Source of the DNA: Agaribacterium haliotis
Lineage (GTDB): Bacteria > Pseudomonadota > Gammaproteobacteria > Pseudomonadales > Cellvibrionaceae
NCBI RefSeq assembly: GCF_002312815.1
Contig: NZ_NKQJ01000017.1
Location: 1-63,000 of the forward strand
DNA length: 63,000 nucleotides
Direction: 5' to 3'
Positions within the stretch are counted from its first letter, which is position 1. The number at the start of each line of letters is the position of its first letter. Below, one piece after another: positions 17,191 through 26,346 of the stretch. Position numbers and translations under genes: made by a program. Below the pieces are notes generated by a model. It made no database searches. It had not been told where the DNA came from and saw nothing but the letters and a program-made list of their open reading frames with translations.

Positions 17191-19629
17191 TTATTCATAG
17201 CGTAAACGCTTTACCGGCCTATCCATAGCAATGGCGCCGGCGTGGGCGGCGGTGGTTAGCCAGGCGAGGCCAAGGGCTATTAGGGCGGCGCTGATAAAGG
17301 GGCCAAAGCCAAGCTCTATATGGCGGCTAAAATTGTTTAGCCAGCTTTGAATAAAAATATAGGCCATCGGCCAGGCGATTAAATTGGCGCTAAGCACTAA
17401 TAAAACAAATTCTTTGCTAAGCAGCATAACAATGCTTGAGCTGCTTGCGCCGAGTGTTTTTCGAATAGCGATTTCTTTTTGGCGTCGCTCGGTGGTAAAT
17501 ACGGCAAGGCCAAATAGGCCCATGCAGGCAATGATGACCGTTAGCGCGGAGCTAAAAGCGAGCAGCTGACTCTGTTTTTTCTCTGCGCTATACAGCAGTT
17601 CTATATCCTTATCTAAAAAACGAAGTGGCAGGGGCTCGCCGGGAAGCATCGTCTGCCAGCTTTGTTTTATATAGCTTAATGCCTCTTGTATATGGCCCGC
17701 TGCCAAACGCACACTGACAAAGCGCTCTTCATTTTGCACCAGGTGGTAGACCTGAGGTTTTTGCTGTTCTTTTAAACTGCCCAAGTGTATATCTTCAACA
17801 ACACCGACAATATGGTAGTTGGTTGAGCCCGGAGGGAAGGGGATTTTAATAATTTTATCGACGGCCTGCTCGGGGCTGTAGCCCAAAGCCTGCGCCGCCG
17901 AGCGGCTGACAATGGCCTTGCCTTCGCCGATGGGGTTTTCGTCGCTCGGTATGCGCACAAACTGATCGCCGAGTTCTTGTGAAAAATAGCGGCCCGCTAA
18001 CAGCGGGATCTGGTAGTGCTGATGAAATTGATAACCTGCATTTAAGGTTGGCAGCGATACCGTATCATTGGTGCCGAGTTTTTGCCCCTCTTTGACATAG
18101 GACCAAATATCGCGAAAAGCCATGGTTGGCAGTTGCTGCGCGGCGGCAACTGATACGATGTGCTCACTTTGCAATAAACGCTCTTTTAGCGTGCGATACA
18201 AAACGTGGCGGTTTTCGTAGCCTTTGCTGTGGCTTAAGCTGATATTGACGACCTGGGCTTTTTGGTAACCGAGCTCTTGCTGTAAGGCAAAATCGGTTTG
18301 TTTAACAATGATATGGGTCGCAATAATCAGTGCGATGGATGTTGAAAACTGCAATAGCACTAAGGCAGTGCGAAAACTGCGTGCGCCCGAGCTATTTTTT
18401 TGCCGGGCTTTAAGAGCGTGAATGGCTTTTAAGTTACTGAGATAAAACGCCGGATAGCCGCCTGCAAAAATAGTGACAACAATAAGCAAAACCAGCATCG
18501 CCAACAGGCCTTGCTTTTGGTACAGCAGCTTGATACTAAGTGGAAGCTCTACAAAACTCGCTAGCGAAGGCATCAGCAGTTCTGCCAGTGCAAGCGCAAG
18601 CAACATGGCCAGCACACTCATTAAAAACGACTCAAATAGAAATTGCGTAATTAACTGTTGGCGGCTTGCGCCTAAGCTTTTGCGCACACCTATTTCTTTG
18701 GCCCGATGGCTGGCCCTTGCGGTGCTTAAGTTGACAAAGTTAATGCAGGCGATAATTAAAATAAGCAGGGCGATGGCAGAAAAGCCCCAGACCAGAATAT
18801 AACTGCCATTGGCTTTCATCTCATAACTTAAGTTTGAGTGCAGGTGTATCTTTTTAAGTGGCATTAAACTCAAGCTTTGATCGTTGGCGATGTCGTTGCC
18901 CAGCTCGGCTAGCAAGTTGTTTATTTTAAGCTCGAGTGCGCCTGAGTCAGTTTCAGAGTTTAAAAGTAAATAGGTGTAAAAATTGTTGAAGTCCCAGTTA
19001 ACTAAATCCTGGGGGAAGCTGTTGCGCAGGTTTTCCAGGCTCAACAGGCTGCCGAACCTAAGGTGGCTTTGTTTATCTAGATCATTGATCACCGCGGTAA
19101 CGGTAAGAGGGTAGAGACCGTAGAGCAGCAGCTCTTTGCCTAAAGCCGGCTGCTGGCCAAAGAATTTTTGCGCCGAGCTTTTAGTTAAAACAATGCTGTT
19201 GGCGCTGCCGAGGGCATCAAATTTATCGCCTTCGATAAACTCAAAATCAAAGATGTCAAAGATTTTATCCTCGCCAAAGAGCATGTCGTCGACATTGATA
19301 ACTACGTCGCCATAGCTCATTGGCATCGCAGGCAGCATGCCCAGGCGGGCAACACGCTCTATATCTTTACTGAAGTTTTTTTCCAGTGCATCTTTAAACG
19401 GCGCGGCAACCGCGGCCAGGTGCATGTCTTCGCCGCCATAGTGGCGGTGCACACGCACGATGCGATCACTGTGCTGATAGCCGCTGTCGTAGTCAATTTC
19501 GTAAATAACATAGGCCGCTGTCAACAGGCACAGACAAAGACCCAGGCACAGGCTGCCGATATTGATAACACTGAACAGGCTATGGTTTTTTAAGTTGCGC
19601 AAGGCGAGTACAAGGTAGTTGTGTAGCAT
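17191..19629 (-). CDS. FtsX/MacB-type ABC transporter permease, stand-alone
   Basis: The 812-residue protein has the duplicated MacB_PCD-FtsX arrangement: an N-terminal helix ('LFSVINIGSLCLGLCLCLL'), a periplasmic domain (about 50-260), three helices near 285-415, a second periplasmic domain, and three C-terminal helices. Conserved FtsX cytoplasmic motifs appear twice: 'RAKEIGVRKSLGASRQQLI' and 'RQKEIAIRKTLGASSSSIV'. Such permeases usually work with an ATPase to drive mechanotransmission, lipoprotein handling or peptide export. No ATPase gene is adjacent, so the partner must lie elsewhere. The ATG at 19629 gives the usual MLxNYxxxALRNL start; a TTG at 19668 would add 13 residues and is less likely. 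Confidence 0.9.
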   Translation of the reverse strand: MLHNYLVLALRNLKNHSLFSVINIGSLCLGLCLCLLTAAYVIYEIDYDSGYQHSDRIVRVHRHYGGEDMHLAAVAAPFKDALEKNFSKDIERVARLGMLPAMPMSYGDVVINVDDMLFGEDKIFDIFDFEFIEGDKFDALGSANSIVLTKSSAQKFFGQQPALGKELLLYGLYPLTVTAVINDLDKQSHLRFGSLLSLENLRNSFPQDLVNWDFNNFYTYLLLNSETDSGALELKINNLLAELGNDIANDQSLSLMPLKKIHLHSNLSYEMKANGSYILVWGFSAIALLILIIACINFVNLSTARASHRAKEIGVRKSLGASRQQLITQFLFESFLMSVLAMLLALALAELLMPSLASFVELPLSIKLLYQKQGLLAMLVLLIVVTIFAGGYPAFYLSNLKAIHALKARQKNSSGARSFRTALVLLQFSTSIALIIATHIIVKQTDFALQQELGYQKAQVVNISLSHSKGYENRHVLYRTLKERLLQSEHIVSVAAAQQLPTMAFRDIWSYVKEGQKLGTNDTVSLPTLNAGYQFHQHYQIPLLAGRYFSQELGDQFVRIPSDENPIGEGKAIVSRSAAQALGYSPEQAVDKIIKIPFPPGSTNYHIVGVVEDIHLGSLKEQQKPQVYHLVQNEERFVSVRLAAGHIQEALSYIKQSWQTMLPGEPLPLRFLDKDIELLYSAEKKQSQLLAFSSALTVIIACMGLFGLAVFTTERRQKEIAIRKTLGASSSSIVMLLSKEFVLLVLSANLIAWPMAYIFIQSWLNNFSRHIELGFGPFISAALIALGLAWLTTAAHAGAIAMDRPVKRLRYE

Positions 19630-19957
19630 GGCGGTCGGCGCTAGTTGTTTGTTTGGTGTAGTTAGCAAAAGCTATGTGCTAAAACTTATAGGAGCTTAGC
19701 GGCTAAATCTGTTAGTGACTTCTTTCAGCTATTTCTTTTAGCGACTTCTGTGCCAGATGTAAAAAACAAAATAAAAACAACAAACTAGCCTTGTGGGCAG
19801 CGGCGCGACTGTGCGCCTGGAGCACATCAACTGTACGCAGGTGAACACTTGAACAAAAAAGCGAGTGGCGCTTTGAGATAAGACTCTCGCTTACGCACAC
19901 TCGCTTTGTTATTACTAACTTTATCAGTGGCTAGTTTTTGTTAGCCTTTGCTATCGC
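19630..19957. other. Intergenic region between two leftward genes
   Basis: This 328-bp gap has no supported gene. It contains a terminator-like inverted repeat for the gene to its right (19859-19906) and presumably the promoter of the FtsX-type permease. Confidence 0.5.
19859..19906 (-). terminator. Terminator-like inverted repeat after the propeller lipoprotein gene
   Basis: On the minus strand AAGCGAGTG pairs with CACTCGCTT, followed directly by a TTTT run. The 30-base loop is long for a classic terminator, so confidence is moderate. It sits about 50 bp beyond the stop of the gene at 19958-21577. Confidence 0.5.
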
Positions 19958-21577
19958 CTATTCCGGCAGTTCAAAAATATGCATCGCACTGTTGTCCATA
20001 TCGGAGCTAATCAACAGCTGGCGCAGGTCTAGATCGAGCGCGAGGCCTGAAGGGCTGACCGCACCGATGCTGTTGTTGTCGCCATCGACGATGGAAAAGC
20101 GGCCTATTTCCTGTTGCTGCGTTAAGTCGTATTTAATCAGCAGGCCGGCGTATTTGTTGCCGTTTTGCATATATTCATCCGTGCTGAAATACAGGGTATT
20201 GCTTGTGGCATCAACACTTAAGGCCGAAATCTGGTAGGGTGTATAGGCCGTGCCCAGGGCGGTGTTTTGCTGTTGTTCGGGGCCGAGCTGATATAGGTAT
20301 TTGGCGCGCCCGGCGCTGGCATTAATCAGATAAAAAAGATCGTTTGCGGCGACATAATCAAGTGCGTCAAACACGTGTTCGCTGGTGCTAGCATTTTGCC
20401 CGCTGTCTTGCGGGCTCAGCGCCTGGATATCCCGGCTGGTTAACAACAGGCCATCGCGCGTATAGCTTTCAATTTTTGACGGGCCGGAGTTTTCCAGCGA
20501 TTTTAATAAATGCAAGCGAACGTGATCTAAGGGGCCGTCGCTGGCGATGGCTTCGTAGCTGCCCTGTTGGTCGTCTAGGCTAAATAATAAGGTGTTTTGT
20601 CCATCAGGCTGAATATGACGAATCTCACCAAAGTCGCTGACAGAAAACAGATTATCTCGGCTGTGGTAGTCGAGACCGGAAGGTTGGTTAAAGTTAAGTT
20701 CAACTTTGTCAATGCTGCTAAGTGCAGTAAATTCGGCCGTGCTGGTTTCGGGTTCAGGTTCATAAGATTTTAAACTCGCAGCAGTATCGTTAAAGGCGCT
20801 GATAATTCTCGGTGCCTGTTCATCAATCACAACAAGGCCAGAACTCGGGCCTGCATCGAGCTGCCAGGCGCTATCAAAATTGGCTTTAGCATCGGTTTTG
20901 ATAACAACATTGGCACGCGGCTCGGCGTCCAGTTCATAACCTCGTGTCATGATGTACAAACCCTGCTCGCCCATATGCAGGCCTTCAATGCGGTAGTTGT
21001 CAAAGCGCGGCTCGAGTTTTTTCTGACTGATGCGGCCATCTTGTTTTATTGTAAACAGTACTTTGTATGGCGCTTCGCTGATCGCAAGGATGCTGTTTTG
21101 CTGAAAGTCATAAGCCACAGCATTGAGCTCGCTGATATCAAAGCTCAAATCAACTTCGAGCTCACTGTATTGCTGCTCGGCATAGAGCCTGTGAATCTCT
21201 CCGTCGAGGGTGCTAAGCAGGTACTGCTCGTCGCCGGCATATTCAATGCCTGTCCAGATTTTGCTGTCGCCGATGTCGATATCAAAACGCTCGAGCACAA
21301 GGCCAACACTGTCGAGCATCACAATATCGCCGCCTTGACCGAGTACCGCAAAGGCGCCGTTATCAAAATTTAAACTGATGCCACTTAAGTGCTCTATTTC
21401 TTCGCCGAGCTGCCTGAGTTCGAGTGTGTAATCAAGGTTAAGTGGCTCACTTGGAAACGCGGTGTCGCCGCCGCAGGCACTTAATAAACCTGTTAAAGTC
21501 AGCGCTACGGCCGCGCGCTTTGTCGTCAGCGAGTTGGGTAAAGCCGCTAAAGGGCCAGGAGTCTGAAACTGAGTCAT
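19958..21577 (-). CDS. Lipoprotein with SdiA-regulated-like beta-propeller repeats
   Basis: The 539-residue protein has a lipoprotein signal with lipobox 'GLLSACGG'. The first half contains blades such as 'EIEHLSGISLNFDNGAFAVL', 'KIWTGIEYAGDEQYLLSTLDG' and 'ELNAVAYDFQQNSILAISE', resembling the SdiA-regulated (YjiK-like) propeller family. The second half has further blades ('NQPSGLDYHSRDNLFSVSDF' and 'SPSGLALDLDLRQLLISSD'), which suggests two propellers or one large one. It is 104 bp downstream of a membrane LuxR-type regulator on the same strand and is probably cotranscribed with it. The ATG at 21577 has GGGA upstream; 19 extra residues are possible from 21634 but would bury the signal peptide. 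Ligand or partner unknown. Confidence 0.75.
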   Translation of the reverse strand: MTQFQTPGPLAALPNSLTTKRAAVALTLTGLLSACGGDTAFPSEPLNLDYTLELRQLGEEIEHLSGISLNFDNGAFAVLGQGGDIVMLDSVGLVLERFDIDIGDSKIWTGIEYAGDEQYLLSTLDGEIHRLYAEQQYSELEVDLSFDISELNAVAYDFQQNSILAISEAPYKVLFTIKQDGRISQKKLEPRFDNYRIEGLHMGEQGLYIMTRGYELDAEPRANVVIKTDAKANFDSAWQLDAGPSSGLVVIDEQAPRIISAFNDTAASLKSYEPEPETSTAEFTALSSIDKVELNFNQPSGLDYHSRDNLFSVSDFGEIRHIQPDGQNTLLFSLDDQQGSYEAIASDGPLDHVRLHLLKSLENSGPSKIESYTRDGLLLTSRDIQALSPQDSGQNASTSEHVFDALDYVAANDLFYLINASAGRAKYLYQLGPEQQQNTALGTAYTPYQISALSVDATSNTLYFSTDEYMQNGNKYAGLLIKYDLTQQQEIGRFSIVDGDNNSIGAVSPSGLALDLDLRQLLISSDMDNSAMHIFELPE

Positions 21578-21681
21578 GGGGCTAGATTCCCTGCTAGTGA
21601 ATGAGTGTGTGAATCTATTGCCGCAGCGGCGCAAAACAAATACGGCAAATGTTCGTTTGCCTTTTTTTAGTGCTTATGTGC

Positions 21682-22296
21682 TTAAGACTCCGACTTGTGT
21701 GCTATGTGTTTTTTGTGCTCATCGGCGTTGTTGTGCTCAATGACTAAGATATCTTCTAGAAAAAACGCGGCCAACTCCGAACGATTTTTGAGCCCGGCTT
21801 TTTTATAAATAGCGCAGGCTTGTTGGCGCACGGTACTTTGGCTAGCCTCCCGGATCAGTGCTAATTCTTTCAGGCTTAAACCTTTTAACAGCAGTGCAGC
21901 GACCTGCTTCTCCGCCTGGCTGAGCTGCCACTGGTCAAACTGTTGATTAATTAGCGCGCTTAAACCGCGGATAAAATGCTCGGCTTGTTGCTGCCAGGCG
22001 GCGGCTTGTTGCTGGCTTAATGTGGCCTGTTGATTGAGCTGGGCGTGGCGTCGGCCTAAAGACAGTGGCAAGGTCTTCCACAAAAAGGCGAGCAGGGCTA
22101 AAAATATAAAGCTATAAAACAGATCACCTAGCAGCATCAATGCACTGTGGGCTTGTTGATGGTCTTCAACTAAGTCGGCGACACTCAGTAAAATAAATAT
22201 CAGCGCCGCACAGGCGATAAATGTTTTTTCTTTTATTCTCAGGCGTCGTACGGTGCCGGCGTCGTTGCTTTGGGGCAATGTCTGTAGCGTTTCCAT
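21682..22296 (-). CDS. Membrane-anchored LuxR-family (GerE HTH) transcriptional regulator
   Basis: The 204-residue protein has two predicted membrane helices ('TFIACAALIFILLSVADLV' about 28-46 and 'LLGDLFYSFIFLALLAFLW' about 55-73). A Gln-rich coiled-coil-like stretch follows (about 80-115), and then a LuxR/GerE helix-turn-helix (about 122-185: 'LSQAEKQVAALLLKGLSLKE', 'REASQSTVRQQACAIYKKAG'). There is no autoinducer or receiver domain. The layout implies a membrane signal passed to a tethered DNA-binding domain. It leads a leftward unit with the propeller lipoprotein. 349 bp separates it from the divergent gene at 22646, where its target site may lie. Confidence 0.85.
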   Translation of the reverse strand: METLQTLPQSNDAGTVRRLRIKEKTFIACAALIFILLSVADLVEDHQQAHSALMLLGDLFYSFIFLALLAFLWKTLPLSLGRRHAQLNQQATLSQQQAAAWQQQAEHFIRGLSALINQQFDQWQLSQAEKQVAALLLKGLSLKELALIREASQSTVRQQACAIYKKAGLKNRSELAAFFLEDILVIEHNNADEHKKHIAHKSES

Positions 22297-22645
22297 GCTG
22301 CTTCCTTGTTTGTGTTTTGTCTAGGTCTTGTCTGGGGCTTCTAAGTGCCTCGTTAATAGCCACTATGTATTTACAGGCCCTAGTTGCATTGTTGGTTGCA
22401 TTGTTGGCTTGTTTGAATGCTGCAATAGCTATTGTGTTCTACCGGCTTAGCTTAATGTGCGCCTGTAAATAAAACTGTAAATGAATGTAACCGCTGCCTT
22501 TTTGAACTCGCTGCGCCAGTGCGGTCGATTCTGGCGCCAAAGAGGGCCTGTGCACTTCGATTAAATACGCCGTGGTTACAATTCCAGGACAATACGCGTA
22601 CAAACTTTTGTTACCATTGCGCGCGAAGTTAGCGATGGATTGAAT
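22297..22645. other. Divergent intergenic region
   Basis: This 349-bp gap sits between the leftward LuxR gene and the rightward DUF3108-like/two-component unit and should hold both promoters. I see no gene and no obvious strong operator. A short run of near-repeats, GTTGCATTGTTGG, occurs around 22384-22405. Confidence 0.5.
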
Positions 22646-24211
22646 ATGCAGCGGTATGGCGATGTCTGGTGCGCGGTGTGCGTGGGCATGTTGGTGTTTG
22701 GCATGGCGCTGTTTAATTCGGCCGCGGCTAAGACAGAGACAACGACAGCGATAACAGCAGCGATAACACTTAAGCCCGACTCAGCTGAGCTTGAAGCTAA
22801 AACCAGCTTAAAACCTGAGGCTGTTAATCTACAGCGAGCTTTTTATTTGCAAGAGGTGCTCGGTGATTTAAAGGGCGCTGCCCTGTTGTATCAACATGTT
22901 GCCAAACACAGCAAACATAAACACTTACAGGCGCAGGCACTACTTCGGGCTGCTCACTGCTACAGTCTTATCGGCGCCAACAAGCAGGTGGCGAGCATTC
23001 ACCAGCGCTTGCTCGAGGATTTTGCCGAGTTCGCGCAAGTGCAAAATGTGCTGCAGCAATCTCAAAGCTATCTTCAACAGCAAGGTGTAGAGCTTTTGCC
23101 GAGCCCCTGGCGCGATGGCGAAGTGCTGGAATATGAATCCTACGATATTAACGGCTCACTTGGTAAGTATACGACACGGATAAAATCCGAGCTGGTCTCG
23201 GCGCTTGGTCGACAGTGGAAGACTGAAAATATTACCGTTTTTGCACAAAAAAATGAGTATCGCTTTGAGCAGTCGCTAAGTTTTGATGAGGCGAACCGTT
23301 TTGTCAGTTATCAGCGGCACAATTTTGGCCGGGTCTTAGAGGCGCTGCGCGCAAACGGTACTCGCATAAGCTACGATAAACCGCCCAACGGAATATCCTA
23401 TGAATTTGAGCAAAATGCCGCTTATCTGGCCACGGATCTGGTTGATATTTTGCGTCGTTTACCTCTGCACGAGCATTATCGGGCCAGTTTGTCGCTTTTT
23501 GACGGGGGCGGTGTAACGGCCTATCGGGCCAATATTGAGGTGGTCGACGCCGATGTCGCGCTTGAGGTGCCGGCGGGAAATTTTCGCGCTTATCAGCTCA
23601 AAGTCACCTACGTCTTGAATGACATTGCTGTGCGCGATGAGAGCTACTGGATTGCCCGCGACCAAAGGCGCCTGATTTTGCAAGCGCGCCAGGGCGAGCT
23701 GACCACCAAGCTGCGCAACTACCGCTCGGCTGCCGCAAAACAGGAACTGGCCCATGTTTTAAGTGCCAGCCTGACGATTAATCTGCCGCCGCGCTGGTTA
23801 ATGTATGCGGTTAAAAGCCGTGCACTTGACGGTCAGAACTATGTCTTGCTGCCGTTTAATGGGCTCTCTGTTGCGCAATACGGAATTAATGTGGCGCCGA
23901 GAGACAACTGGCAACAGGTCAGCTTGGCGGAGCTTGCCGAAGAGTCAATCGGCTGGGCTGAGGCCTATTATCTCGATTACAAATTAAGGCCAAACTCGCT
24001 GAGCCACATACAGTTGGGTGACTATTCTGCCCTGCGCTACCAGGCAGACTATAAAACCAGTTATGGCGATGAGGTCGAAGACCGAAGTTTATTTCCGAAC
24101 AGGCAAAAAAAATACACCTATCACATCGTTTTTTATTCATCCAGGCAAAGCGCAAAAATAATGCAGGCGGATCACGATTATATTTTAGATCGGCTGATCA
24201 AAAATAAATGA
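22646..24211 (+). CDS. Secreted TPR-like/DUF3108-like protein, first gene of a two-component unit
   Basis: The 521-residue protein has an N-terminal signal helix ('AVCVGMLVFGMALFNSAAA'). A TPR-like segment follows at about 60-145 ('LKGAALLYQHVAKHS', 'AQALLRAAHCYSLIGANKQV'). From about 150 to 370 there is a beta-rich domain with DUF3108-like pattern ('DGEVLEYESYDINGSLGKYT', 'DESYWIARDQRRLILQARQG'). The last 140 residues form a separate, unrecognised domain. Its stop overlaps the histidine kinase start (ATGA), so the three genes are translationally coupled, and it probably acts in the periplasm as an accessory or sensory partner of that kinase. The ATG at 22646 is taken; a TTG lies two codons earlier. 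Confidence 0.7.
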   Translation: MQRYGDVWCAVCVGMLVFGMALFNSAAAKTETTTAITAAITLKPDSAELEAKTSLKPEAVNLQRAFYLQEVLGDLKGAALLYQHVAKHSKHKHLQAQALLRAAHCYSLIGANKQVASIHQRLLEDFAEFAQVQNVLQQSQSYLQQQGVELLPSPWRDGEVLEYESYDINGSLGKYTTRIKSELVSALGRQWKTENITVFAQKNEYRFEQSLSFDEANRFVSYQRHNFGRVLEALRANGTRISYDKPPNGISYEFEQNAAYLATDLVDILRRLPLHEHYRASLSLFDGGGVTAYRANIEVVDADVALEVPAGNFRAYQLKVTYVLNDIAVRDESYWIARDQRRLILQARQGELTTKLRNYRSAAAKQELAHVLSASLTINLPPRWLMYAVKSRALDGQNYVLLPFNGLSVAQYGINVAPRDNWQQVSLAELAEESIGWAEAYYLDYKLRPNSLSHIQLGDYSALRYQADYKTSYGDEVEDRSLFPNRQKKYTYHIVFYSSRQSAKIMQADHDYILDRLIKNK

Positions 24212-26346
24212 AAGTGATGCTGAATAAAAAAATAGGCGTTAACAAACTTTCGCCGTGGTTTGTTTTTCTTGTGCTCGGTGTTTGTGCGCCGGTTGTCTGT
24301 GTGATTTGGTTTATGTTTGGTGCAATTGAAAATGAGCGCCTAGCCAGCAGTAAACGCTTAGAAATTATTTACAAGCGCGATGCCGATCGTGCGGTTGCCC
24401 GTATCCAGCAACACTGGGACGAGTGGTTAAGCGCTGTGGAGCTGCGCTGGCGTGAAAATGGCATTGCCAGCTACCCGGCGATAGTCACTGAGCAGCCGGT
24501 GCTGGCGGCGCTGGCCTGGTCTGAGGGGCAGCTGCTTTATCCTCAGCCTGTTGTTGAGCTGGAACTGCCGCGTACCCGGCCCGCTTGGAGAAAGGCGCAG
24601 TTACTTGAGTTTCAGAAAAATGACGCGACTCAGGCCTTACAGCTGTATCTGGCTTTGTTTGAGCGCGCCAACTTCGGTGAGCAAGTGCAATTAGTTCTGG
24701 CAATTGCACGTTGTTACTATCGCTTGGGGCAGTGGGCCAGCGCTTTTGATTATTACGAGCGCTTGCTCCAGCTAAATAATGCCGGTGCAGGCGGGCCTGA
24801 ATTTATCTTAAGCGGTTTAATACGCGGCCTTGAGATTGCACTGGAACAGGGGCAAATGCGCGTTGCTCCCGGCCGTATTGAAGCGATGATGGCTGCGCTA
24901 ATTGAGTTGCTGGATACTTATTCTGAAAAAACAGCGGCGCTGAATTCGCAGCAGCGCCTTTATATGATGCAGCGCTTGTTGGCGATGGAGGCCGAACTTA
25001 AGCTGATTTATCCACATCTTCGGCCTTTTGTGTTTAAAACTTATGGCGCCGAAGCCTTAGCCAACAGTTTTTTGGCCGCGATTGAAAGCGGAGGCATGGC
25101 GGCGTTGAAATCAACTGATTCAGTGATGGTGTTACACGGCCCGGACAGGAACTTATCGCTGTTGATTGATCGCAGCTTATTTGAGCGGGCCGTTAAAGAG
25201 GTGATTGCAGAGCACGTTGATGGCCCACATTTGAGCTCAATTAGGGCCAGCGCGGTATCGCCCAACAATCTTGCCTTGCCTGATGGTGAAGACGCCCGGC
25301 CTATCGATGCGACGGTGGTGCTGTATGAAAAAGCATTGAGCGGCGTGTTGCACGGTTTTACTATTTATCTGCTTTCGGATGATTCGAACTACTTTGATCG
25401 TGAAAATATGATTAGGTTTAGCATGTATATTGGCACGGCTAGCTCAATCATTTTGCTGCTTATAGTCTCGTCGATTGCCGTGCTGCTAAGGGTGCGCGGG
25501 CAAGAGCGAATAAATCAGTTAAAAAGTGACGTTATATCGACCGTCTCTCACGAACTTAAAACGCCGCTGAGCTCGGTGAAGTTGCTGGTTGAAAATATTA
25601 CCGATGAGCGAGCGCTTATGGCACCACATTTGTTTGAGTATGTGACGGTGATCGGTGAAGAAAATGAGCGTTTAACCCGCCTGGTGAATAATTTTTTGGA
25701 GTACACGCAGGTCGAACGCGACATAACAAATTTTGATTTTGTTGTACTAGATGCCGAATCTGTGCTGTTTATGGCAATGTCGGCAATTAAACATAAGTTT
25801 GATCAGGCCTGTGTTGATTTTCATTATGTTTCTTTTATCGACGCTGCTTCCCACGACCTTTCTTCTCATAACGCTGCTTCCCATAACGCTCCTTCCCATA
25901 ACGCTCCTTCCAATGACGTTCCTTCCCATAACGCTCCTCGTGACGATGCTTCTGGATGCGCAAAAGCGTTTATTTTTGCAGACAAAGACAAGTTGTGCAT
26001 TGCATTAATTAACCTGCTCGAGAATGCTTATAAATACACAGGTGAACACAAGTCTATCGAGCTTAGCCTGGCAAGGGATGAATGTTACGTTTATATTCGG
26101 GTGCGCGATAACGGTGTGGGTTTGTCGGCGGCGGAACAGAAAAAAATATTCGATCGTTTTTATCGGGTGGATCAGCGTTTAAGCCGGTCAAGCGAGGGCT
26201 GTGGTTTGGGTTTGTATATTGCGAAAAATATTGTTGATAAACACAATGGTGAGCTTGTTGTTTGTAGCAAAGCCGGGCAAGGTAGTGAGTTCAGCATTAA
26301 ACTGCCGATTTATGTCGCAGACACTTGCGAAGAGGAGCGCCGCTGA
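24208..26346 (+). CDS. Membrane sensor histidine kinase with periplasmic TPR-like region
   Basis: The 712-residue protein has a first membrane helix at about 13-36 and a long extracytoplasmic region (about 37-405) whose middle is TPR-like ('LVLAIARCYYRLGQWASAFD'). A second helix lies near 408-430 ('SSIILLLIVSSIAVLL'). HisKA follows with phospho-acceptor His448 in 'STVSHELKTPLSS', then HATPase_c with the N box 'LINLLENAYKY' and G boxes 'DNGVGLS' and 'GCGLGLYIA'. Between HisKA and HATPase_c is an unusual Ser-His-Asn-Ala-Pro repeat of about 35 residues. It overlaps the upstream gene by 4 bases and the downstream response regulator by 1 base. TPR-like repeats in both this and the preceding protein suggest that they interact outside the cytoplasm. 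Confidence 0.9.
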   Translation: MKVMLNKKIGVNKLSPWFVFLVLGVCAPVVCVIWFMFGAIENERLASSKRLEIIYKRDADRAVARIQQHWDEWLSAVELRWRENGIASYPAIVTEQPVLAALAWSEGQLLYPQPVVELELPRTRPAWRKAQLLEFQKNDATQALQLYLALFERANFGEQVQLVLAIARCYYRLGQWASAFDYYERLLQLNNAGAGGPEFILSGLIRGLEIALEQGQMRVAPGRIEAMMAALIELLDTYSEKTAALNSQQRLYMMQRLLAMEAELKLIYPHLRPFVFKTYGAEALANSFLAAIESGGMAALKSTDSVMVLHGPDRNLSLLIDRSLFERAVKEVIAEHVDGPHLSSIRASAVSPNNLALPDGEDARPIDATVVLYEKALSGVLHGFTIYLLSDDSNYFDRENMIRFSMYIGTASSIILLLIVSSIAVLLRVRGQERINQLKSDVISTVSHELKTPLSSVKLLVENITDERALMAPHLFEYVTVIGEENERLTRLVNNFLEYTQVERDITNFDFVVLDAESVLFMAMSAIKHKFDQACVDFHYVSFIDAASHDLSSHNAASHNAPSHNAPSNDVPSHNAPRDDASGCAKAFIFADKDKLCIALINLLENAYKYTGEHKSIELSLARDECYVYIRVRDNGVGLSAAEQKKIFDRFYRVDQRLSRSSEGCGLGLYIAKNIVDKHNGELVVCSKAGQGSEFSIKLPIYVADTCEEERR
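25846..25950 (+). repeat. 15-bp tandem repeat inside the histidine kinase gene
   Basis: Seven 15-bp units (consensus CCTTCCCATAACGCT, some degenerate) encode Ser-His-Asn-Ala-Pro repeats. They sit between the HisKA and HATPase_c domains. Unit changes keep the frame, so length variation would lengthen or shorten a loop in the catalytic core. Confidence 0.85.
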
